The position numbers and the translations under genes were made by a program. This document shows, one piece after another, positions 6,659 to 11,236 of a stretch of 11,236 nt of DNA (positions are counted from its first letter, which is position 1; every line of letters starts with the position of its first letter). Below the pieces are notes generated by a model, which was not told where the DNA came from, searched no databases, and was given only the letters and a program-made list of their open reading frames with translations. The DNA lies in the NCBI GenBank assembly GCA_945947045.1, contig CAMEXG010000058.1:1-11236 (forward strand), written 5' to 3'. The DNA comes from an uncultured Spirochaetales bacterium. Its GTDB lineage: Bacteria; Spirochaetota; Spirochaetia; Sphaerochaetales; Sphaerochaetaceae.

Positions 6659-6678
6659 TATAATAATCTTGTCGACAA
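6659..6678 (+). promoter_or_regulatory. Putative -10 (TATAAT) and palindrome TTGTCGACAA upstream of the rpiR-type gene
   Basis: The 145-nt gap before the regulator gene is AT-rich. A perfect TATAAT (6659-6664) is followed 4 nt later by the perfect 10-bp palindrome TTGTCGACAA (6669-6678), which would cover the transcription start, as an operator does. Alternatively TTGTCG (6669-6674) could act as a -35 for the downstream TATATT (6693-6698, 18-nt spacer). Either way the palindrome overlaps promoter elements, consistent with control by the RpiR-type protein itself. This is not proven. Confidence 0.4.
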
Positions 6679-6748
6679 TCATTTTTCATGCGTATATTCT
6701 CAATATGAAATCATGGGGGTGAGTTCTAAATAAACAGGAGATGGATAA

Positions 6749-7525
6749 ATGAATGAAAACAGTAATTCTAGGCTCATGGAGATGCTCAGCTCTTCGAAGG
6801 GAAAGGTAAAGATTAAAGAGGAGAGAGTCCTTAATTATCTTCTTGAGCATGAAGATGAAATCCAAAACCTTTCCATTGCTCAAATTTCGGAAGCTGCAGA
6901 TGTAAGTAAGGCTACAGTAGTAAGATTCTGCAAATCCCTGGATTTCAACGGCCTTAAGGATTTCAAAGTATGGTATGAAGCAGGAAAAGGTGCCAGATAT
7001 GTAGAAGTAAGTCCTGTAGGTAAGGATGATGATGGAGAGAAGGTGCTCTCCGGTCTAAAAGCAGGTATCTCAAGAGGTCTCGAAAGAACTCTGGACAAAG
7101 AAAAGCTTGATATGTTGAATACTATCGTTGAAGACATTAATGAGAGCTCTGTAATTATTATTTCCGGAGAGGGGGAGGCTGAAGTCTTTTCAAATCTACT
7201 TGCTGAGTCGATAGCTAAGTATCTTCCAGATAAGAAGTTAATCATTAATCCTCAGGATGAAGAACCTGCCGATCTATGTCTTGCAGTATCTGTTACAGGC
7301 AGGGAAAAGAATACGATGGAAGTTGTAAGCAGAGTAGTTTTTGACGGAGGAAAGGCTGATGTAGTTTCTATATGCCCTACATCTTTGATTTCAAAGGCTG
7401 CTACAAATACAGTAATAGTTTCTGATGAAGAGTTTTTCAAAGGAGACCCGCATCTACTTGGAAAAATCTCAATACTTGCTGTAGTGGAGTTCTTGTGTGT
7501 AATGATCGGAAAAGACAAGGCGTAA
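6749..7525 (+). CDS. RpiR-family transcriptional regulator (HTH + SIS-like domain)
   Basis: A 258-residue protein. The N-terminal HTH_6/RpiR domain (about 1-80) is well conserved: ISEAADVSKATVVRFCKSLDFNG (46-68, helix-turn-helix) followed by LKDFK. The C-terminal part (about 115-250) corresponds to the sugar-phosphate isomerase (SIS) domain that senses phosphosugars in this family, but it is divergent. The first loop reads IISGEGEAEVFS, and the usual S-x-S-G-x-T phosphate loop appears as AVSVTGREKNT (179-189). The ligand is therefore uncertain. A good AGGAG (6736-6740) lies 8 nt before the ATG. The stop codon overlaps the start of the methyltransferase gene by 1 nt (TAATG), making an operon likely. 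Confidence 0.87.
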   Translation: MNENSNSRLMEMLSSSKGKVKIKEERVLNYLLEHEDEIQNLSIAQISEAADVSKATVVRFCKSLDFNGLKDFKVWYEAGKGARYVEVSPVGKDDDGEKVLSGLKAGISRGLERTLDKEKLDMLNTIVEDINESSVIIISGEGEAEVFSNLLAESIAKYLPDKKLIINPQDEEPADLCLAVSVTGREKNTMEVVSRVVFDGGKADVVSICPTSLISKAATNTVIVSDEEFFKGDPHLLGKISILAVVEFLCVMIGKDKA

Positions 7526-8106
7526 TGGAGACCACTCTTTCCTGGTATAAGGAAAATGCTTTTCTATATGCAGAGAAAACGAAATATTCCCTGGTGTATG
7601 ATGCACTGGGGGAATTTTTGTCTCGAGTAGAGGAAAAAGGAAGAATACTTGATTTTGGCTGCGGCTCCGGAAGGGATTCTCATTATTTTTTGGAGAGAGG
7701 TTTTTCTGTGGATTCACTCGATGGATCAGAGGAAATGAAGAGGGAGGCCAAGAGATTATTTGGAATTGATGTCCGATTATCTAGTTTTCTTTCGCTTTGT
7801 GAATATGAGAAATATGATGGTGTTTGGGCACAGGCTTCTATTCTTCACTTAGAGGAAGGAGATCTAAGAAAAGCATTGTCTCTTATCTCGAAAGCCTTGA
7901 AAAAGGGTGGAGTGTTTTATTCTTCTTTCAGAAAAGGAGAAGAAGATGGATACGAAGAGGGACGCTGGTATACAAATATGACGGAATCTCGTTTTGCCTC
8001 CCTCATTCCCCCGAACCTCTATATAGAGAAGGTTTGGGAAGGAAAAGACGTCAGACCAGGAGTTGACAATATTTGGCTCAGTATTATTTCAAGGAAAGAG
8101 AGTTAG
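7525..8106 (+). CDS. Class I SAM-dependent methyltransferase
   Basis: A 193-residue Rossmann-fold methyltransferase. Motif I is ILDFGCGSGRDS (41-52), the acidic residue of motif II is Asp66 (SLDGS), and motif IV is YDGVWAQASILHL (97-109), followed by LKKGGVFYSSFRKGEE (125-140). This pattern (DFGCGSGRDSxxFL, then WAxASxLHL and YxSFKxG) is that of a widespread group of small stand-alone methyltransferases whose substrate is not known; some are labelled tellurite-resistance-like. The ATG at 7525 is preferred to an in-frame GTG at 7495 because it makes the TAATG overlap with the regulator and has an AAGG nearby. Its 3' end overlaps the convergent LysR gene by 4 nt. Confidence 0.88.
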   Translation: METTLSWYKENAFLYAEKTKYSLVYDALGEFLSRVEEKGRILDFGCGSGRDSHYFLERGFSVDSLDGSEEMKREAKRLFGIDVRLSSFLSLCEYEKYDGVWAQASILHLEEGDLRKALSLISKALKKGGVFYSSFRKGEEDGYEEGRWYTNMTESRFASLIPPNLYIEKVWEGKDVRPGVDNIWLSIISRKES

Positions 8107-9047
8107 GCTAGAGTTATTCCATCCCTAATATCGTCACTCTTTTCTTTTTCGGAAAAGTGTTCCTGAACCAACGTCACGAAGTATTTTTCGCTTTTATGAA
8201 GGTGGTAGTCTCGTTTAAATGAAATAACTACGTGCCAGTGTATTTCAGGTACAGGCATAAAGAAGCTTACACCTTCGGTTCTTATAGCACAGCTAAGAGG
8301 TACGAAAGTTCCGCCAACCCCGTTTTTCGCCATAAGGATAGCACCCATGTGGCTGTTGAGAGATGACACCACATTTGGTTTGATTCCTATTTTCTCAAAG
8401 CACTGATTTTCCAGTTTTCTTATGGTAGTGTCGCCACGAGAAAGGACCCAGGGCTTATCTTTGAATTCTTCTACAGAAAGGTGAGGGAACTCGGATCCTA
8501 TCTCTTCTTTCGGTTTATCGGGAACCCAAGAGGAGGGTAGAGCCATTACAAGTGGTTCATTCTGCAGGAGTAGGCTTCCTTCCAGAACACTGGAGTTATC
8601 GACAATAGGCATTATCGCCATATCTAAACTTCCATCTTGGAGACTTCTCATTAATGGCTCTGCAGTGTCTTCTTTTATCTTTATAGTTACACCTGGGTAC
8701 GCAGCCCTGAATCTTCCTATTATCTGTGCAATGACCATAGATCCCCAGTGAGGGGTCACTCCCACAGAAAAAGACCCTGTCTGCCCCTTTGCAATATCCG
8801 CTATCTGGTTATAAAGTTCCTTCTTCTCTTGAAGCATTCTCTTGGATGCCTCTACATACATTGTCCCTGCAGGTGTCAACACCATGCCGTTGCGTTGTCT
8901 GTCAAAGAGTTTAACGCCTATTTCCGATTCAAGCTTCGATAGGTATTGGCTAAGGGTGGACTGAGTAATACAAAGAACTTCAGCCGCTCTAGATATACTT
9001 TGGCACTTCGCTATTTCGATAATGTATTCAAGGTAGTGGAGATCCAT
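8103..9047 (-). CDS. LysR-type transcriptional regulator, divergent from the tct operon
   Basis: A 314-residue protein of standard LysR length. The N-terminal winged helix-turn-helix spans about 1-60 (SISRAAEVLCITQSTLSQYL at 17-36, then LESEIGVKLFDR and LTPAG), followed by a linker helix. The C-terminal periplasmic-binding-protein-like effector domain begins near 92 (GSFSVGVTPHWG) and runs to about 300. AAAGGA about 6-8 nt before the ATG supports the start. It is transcribed away from tctCBA across a 151-nt gap, the classic arrangement for a LysR protein that controls the neighbouring operon and itself. The effector is therefore probably the carboxylate carried by the transporter (inference). 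Its stop overlaps the methyltransferase stop on the other strand (8103-8106). Confidence 0.93.
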   Translation of the reverse strand: MDLHYLEYIIEIAKCQSISRAAEVLCITQSTLSQYLSKLESEIGVKLFDRQRNGMVLTPAGTMYVEASKRMLQEKKELYNQIADIAKGQTGSFSVGVTPHWGSMVIAQIIGRFRAAYPGVTIKIKEDTAEPLMRSLQDGSLDMAIMPIVDNSSVLEGSLLLQNEPLVMALPSSWVPDKPKEEIGSEFPHLSVEEFKDKPWVLSRGDTTIRKLENQCFEKIGIKPNVVSSLNSHMGAILMAKNGVGGTFVPLSCAIRTEGVSFFMPVPEIHWHVVISFKRDYHLHKSEKYFVTLVQEHFSEKEKSDDIRDGITLA

Positions 9048-9066
9048 AATTGTGTCCTTTTACCTA

Positions 9067-9074
9067 ATTTTACA
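9067..9074 (-). promoter_or_regulatory. Putative extended -10 (TGTAAAAT) for the LysR gene
   Basis: On the minus strand TGTAAAAT lies 19 nt before the ATG at 9047, giving a leader of about a dozen nucleotides that contains the AAAGGA ribosome site. It abuts the ATTGA-TTT-TCAAT dyad on its upstream side, so binding there would affect this promoter. Confidence 0.4.
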
Positions 9075-9086
9075 TTGATTTTCAAT
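9074..9086. promoter_or_regulatory. Dyad ATTGA-TTT-TCAAT, candidate LysR-protein site
   Basis: Perfect 5-bp arms flank a 3-bp centre, with two more matching pairs at 9070-9071/9089-9090. It sits in the divergent lysR-tctC region beside the lysR -10. It does not give a textbook T-N11-A LysR box, so the assignment is tentative. Confidence 0.35.
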
Positions 9087-9129
9087 AAAAGTGTGCTGGT
9101 ATTAGAAAATCTTATTATCAGCTTCGGAA

Positions 9130-9157
9130 TTAACAATTTGTTTACTCTTTCTATTCA
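9130..9157 (+). promoter_or_regulatory. Weak candidate promoter for tctCBA, with dyad AACAA-T-TTGTT
   Basis: TTAACA (9130-9135) is 5 of 6 to the -35 consensus and is followed, after 16 nt, by the poor -10-like TATTCA (9152-9157). The -35 is overlapped by a perfect dyad AACAA-T-TTGTT (9132-9142). A weak -10 with a dyad over the -35 region would suit a promoter that needs an activator such as the divergent LysR protein. Confidence 0.3.
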
Positions 9158-9182
9158 TGCAAAGATTCTTACATCACAGAAA

Positions 9183-9188
9183 AAGGAG
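9183..9188 (+). promoter_or_regulatory. Shine-Dalgarno site fixing the tctC start at 9199
   Basis: AAGGAG lies 10 nt before the ATG at 9199. An in-frame ATG at 9157 would add 14 basic residues in front of a complete signal peptide and has no such site, so 9199 is the real start. Confidence 0.75.
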
Positions 9189-9198
9189 AAACGAATCA

Positions 9199-10212
9199 AT
9201 GAAAAAGATTCTTGCACTTGCTCTTGTCGCACTTATTTCAATGTCTTTCGTCTTCGCTCAGGGCGGAAGTGAAACATCAACTACCTCTGTAGTAAGCGAA
9301 AGCGGATTTAATACAGATCAGGTTCTTACATTTGTCATTCCTGGTTCCACTGGCGGTGGTACAGACCTTGCAACCAGAACAATGGGTGAAGGACTCCAGA
9401 GACTTTTTGGTCTTAAGATCAACTATCAGCAGATGAAAAACACAATCGGTCACACAACAGTCAAGAACGCTGCTGCTGACGGAAATACAATCATGCTTGC
9501 TACAGCTGCTCTTCTCACACAGTATGTTACAGGTAACAGTGAAGTAAACCCACTTGAGGATCTCACACTCATCGCTTGTCTCGATGACAATGGTTACTCA
9601 GTTCTCGCTGTTCCAGTAGATGCTCCATTCAACACATTCGCAGAATTCGTTGAATATGCAAAGGCAAATCCTGGAAAGATCAATGCCGGTATGCCAGCTG
9701 CTGGTTCCAACACATTCCTCTTCGGTAAGCTTGAAAGCGTTCTCGGCATCGAGCTTAACCACGTAGAGTGTGCTTCTGAGTCTGACAGACTTACAAACAT
9801 CGCCGGCGGCTTTATCGACATCGGTGTCGTCAGCCTTGGAAACGCTCAGTCTTATGAAAAGGCTGGAAAGCTTAAGGTTATCGGAACAGTTGCAGGTAAC
9901 GGTGTAACAATCGCAGACAGCGGCGTTGACCTCGGCGACAACTATAAGACTCTCCAGGAGCAGGGTTATGATGACTGCTATGTCCTCTGCATGCACTATA
10001 TCTATGGACCAAAGGGAATGAACGAAGAACAGGTTAAGAAAATTAATGCTTCCTTCAAGGCTGTCATCGAAGACGCTACAGTTAACGAAGGCCTCAGAAA
10101 GATTGGTCACATCCCACTCTGGCACGACCTCGAAGAGTCAAAGAAAATCCAGATGGAAGAGTATAACACAACAGTCGAGACAGCAAAGTTCCTCGGACTC
10201 TACGCTCTCTAA
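9199..10212 (+). CDS. tctC: Tripartite tricarboxylate transporter substrate-binding protein (TctC/Bug family)
   Basis: A 337-residue exported binding protein. Residues 1-20 form a clean signal peptide (MKKILALALVALISMSFVFA) cleaved before QGGSE. There is no lipobox cysteine, so the mature protein should be periplasmic rather than lipid-anchored. The mature part shows the Bug-fold landmarks: VIPGSTGGGTDLATRTMGEGLQ at about 46-67, a cleft segment AADGNTIMLATAALLT, and AGMPAAGSNTFLFGKLE at 163-179 lining the ligand site. The family captures small carboxylates such as citrate, tartrate or other organic acids for TctA/TctB; the exact ligand cannot be read from the sequence. Codons are strongly C-ending (ATC, AAC, CTC, GAC) compared with the left-hand genes, suggesting high expression. 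A hairpin follows the gene. Confidence 0.92.
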   Translation: MKKILALALVALISMSFVFAQGGSETSTTSVVSESGFNTDQVLTFVIPGSTGGGTDLATRTMGEGLQRLFGLKINYQQMKNTIGHTTVKNAAADGNTIMLATAALLTQYVTGNSEVNPLEDLTLIACLDDNGYSVLAVPVDAPFNTFAEFVEYAKANPGKINAGMPAAGSNTFLFGKLESVLGIELNHVECASESDRLTNIAGGFIDIGVVSLGNAQSYEKAGKLKVIGTVAGNGVTIADSGVDLGDNYKTLQEQGYDDCYVLCMHYIYGPKGMNEEQVKKINASFKAVIEDATVNEGLRKIGHIPLWHDLEESKKIQMEEYNTTVETAKFLGLYAL

Positions 10213-10232
10213 TAGACAAAAATCTCTAGTAT

Positions 10233-10257
10233 GCGGGTAGTTTTCTACCCGCTCTTT
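10233..10257 (+). terminator. Hairpin between tctC and tctB (intra-operon attenuator or partial terminator)
   Basis: A perfect 8-bp stem, GCGGGTAG (10233-10240) with CTACCCGC (10245-10252), closes a TTTT loop and is followed by a short TCTTT tract. The stem is GC-rich but the T tract is weak, so partial termination or 3'-end protection of the tctC message is likelier than full stop. This would give more binding protein than membrane subunits. Confidence 0.7.
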
Positions 10258-10280
10258 GAACCATATCTCAGGAGATAATC

Positions 10281-10748
10281 ATGAAAAAGCCAAGAAGAGA
10301 TGTCATTACAGGCATCGTAGGCCTTTTGGGCTGTGCCTTCTTTCTCATTTATATCCAGAAGATCAAGATGCCTCCAAAGCTTCTTGAACCAGGCCCAAGG
10401 CTTTTACCATATGTTGCGATTGTCATCATCGCATTAAGCTCAGTAGCCCTTATCATCCAGGGCGTCAAAGATAGAGATAAGGAAGAAAAACCTTATTTCC
10501 CAAAAGGTGGAATCAAGAAGATTACAAAGTCATTCATCATGCTCTGCATCTATGCAGTGATGCTGAACTATCTTGGGTTCCTTATTTCTACTCCCTTTGC
10601 AACCTTCGCATTTATCTACGACCTTAAAGGCGAGAATAAGATCAAGCCTATTCCATCAGCAATTATTGCAATCATTGTCACTGCAGTATTGTACTTGATG
10701 TTTGTATATGGATTCCAGGTCAGACTCCCAAGCGGAAAATTATTCTAG
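10281..10748 (+). CDS. tctB: Tripartite tricarboxylate transporter small membrane subunit TctB
   Basis: A 155-residue inner-membrane protein with hydrophobic segments at about 8-27, 41-60, 82-113 (probably two close passes) and 124-146, fitting the TctB pattern. The conserved segment before the second helix reads EPGPRLLPYVAIVII (36-50), matching the family's GPxxxP motif, and LNYLGFLISTPFATF is typical of the third region. TctB pairs with TctA to form the secondary carboxylate uptake channel. AGGAG (10270-10274) sets the ATG. The stop lies 10 nt before the tctA start, and its last two bases form part of the tctA ribosome site. Confidence 0.9.
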   Translation: MKKPRRDVITGIVGLLGCAFFLIYIQKIKMPPKLLEPGPRLLPYVAIVIIALSSVALIIQGVKDRDKEEKPYFPKGGIKKITKSFIMLCIYAVMLNYLGFLISTPFATFAFIYDLKGENKIKPIPSAIIAIIVTAVLYLMFVYGFQVRLPSGKLF

Positions 10749-10758
10749 GAGATGAGAA

Positions 10759-11236
10759 ATGGCAGATTATTTAAACGCAATACTTGTTTGTCTTAATCCA
10801 GTGAATCTCATTCTCATTATTGCAATGGTTTCTCTTGGAATCGTTTTCGGAGCAATTCCAGGGCTCTCTGCAACACTGGGTATAGCTCTCTTGTTGCCTA
10901 TTACTTTCGGTCTATCAACTACAACATCCTTCGTGTTGCTTTTGGCTATTTGGATCGGAGGTGTATCAGGAACATTCATTTCCGCCGTCCTCATAGGTAT
11001 TCCGGGTTCCTCTTCAGCCATCGCAACTTGTTTCGATGGTTACCCGATGACAAAGAACGGACAGGCTGGAAAAGCATTGGGAATCGGTATGACAGCATCC
11101 TTCATCGGTTCTGTCTTCTCAATTCTCTTGGCAACAGTCCTTTCCCCACTCATCGCTAACCTTGCTCTTAAGCTTGGTCCTTGGGAATACTTCTCACTCT
11201 GCTTCTGCGCCATCACTCTTATTGCTTCTCTTTCAA
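10759..11236 (+). CDS. tctA: Tripartite tricarboxylate transporter large membrane subunit TctA, incomplete at its 3' end
   Basis: The first 159 residues of a protein normally about 500 residues long are visible, open to the window edge. Family landmarks are present: VFGAIPGLSATLGIALLLPI (about 29-48), the GGVSGTFISAVLIGIPGSSS stretch (about 67-86), CFDGYPMTKNGQAGKALGIG (about 91-110) and then a membrane segment SFIGSVFSILLATVLSPL. The IPG glycine-proline motifs are those of the TctA transport domain. The protein forms the permease with roughly a dozen membrane segments; energy comes from an ion gradient. AGGAGA (10747-10752), which overlaps the tctB stop, lies 6 nt before the ATG. Confidence 0.95.
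   Translation, partial: MADYLNAILVCLNPVNLILIIAMVSLGIVFGAIPGLSATLGIALLLPITFGLSTTTSFVLLLAIWIGGVSGTFISAVLIGIPGSSSAIATCFDGYPMTKNGQAGKALGIGMTASFIGSVFSILLATVLSPLIANLALKLGPWEYFSLCFCAITLIASLS

Noticed and set aside
6713..6733. Six-codon open frame (ATG GGG GTG AGT TCT AAA TAA) just upstream of the rpiR-type gene, a possible leader peptide
   Set aside because: There is no ribosome binding site before it, it contains no telling codon run, and no alternative hairpins follow. It is probably chance.
9157..9198. Longer tctC start at 9157
   Set aside because: It would put 14 mostly basic residues before an already complete signal peptide and lacks a Shine-Dalgarno site.
9598..10125. 175-codon minus-strand open frame inside tctC
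   Set aside because: It is fully antisense to tctC. Its length is explained by the strong codon bias of tctC, which removes stop codons on the other strand.

Overview
The window looks like a stretch of chromosome from an anaerobic, moderately AT-rich bacterium. A host-associated spirochaete of the Sphaerochaeta/Treponema type fits best. Three things support this: the solute-binding protein has a mature N-terminus of the A|QGGSE type common in that phylum, a TGS-like nucleoside kinase is present, and there is an aldehyde:ferredoxin-oxidoreductase homologue. The assignment is an inference from protein style, not from a marker gene. I see no rRNA, tRNA, CRISPR array, insertion sequence or phage gene.

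Left part (1-2955). The N-terminal part of a nucleoside (uridine) kinase runs leftward off the window. It is divergent from a tungsten-type aldehyde oxidoreductase homologue (923-2596). That gene converges on a small metallophosphoesterase (2455-2955, minus), and the two coding regions overlap tail to tail by 142 nt. All three of these genes show a -10-like hexamer exactly 6 nt before the ATG, which suggests leaderless or nearly leaderless transcripts.

Middle part (3058-6603). Four plus-strand genes overlap at every junction by 1, 4 and 4 nt: a monoacylglycerol-lipase/lysophospholipase-type hydrolase, a YihY/BrkB membrane protein with a C-terminal winged-helix domain, an unrecognised 149-residue protein, and a Gfo/Idh/MocA-fold protein that has lost both signature catalytic residues. 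A recognisable promoter (TTGCTC-17-TATAAT) and a good Shine-Dalgarno site precede the first gene. A second, two-gene unit follows (6749-8106): an RpiR-type regulator coupled by a 1-nt overlap to a small SAM methyltransferase.

Right part (8103-11236). A LysR-type regulator on the minus strand is divergent from a tripartite tricarboxylate transporter operon: periplasmic binding protein TctC, small membrane subunit TctB, and the first 159 residues of the large membrane subunit TctA, which runs off the window. A hairpin lies between tctC and tctB, the usual place to favour the binding protein over the membrane subunits. The LysR protein is the obvious candidate regulator of this uptake system for a small carboxylate, and the intergenic region holds two short dyads that could be its sites.

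I found no single clear new defence or mobile system. The points most worth a second look are the -10-N6-ATG starts, the divergent oxidoreductase with its 142-nt antisense overlap, the catalytically altered Gfo/Idh/MocA protein, and the unknown 149-residue protein inside the tightly overlapped operon.
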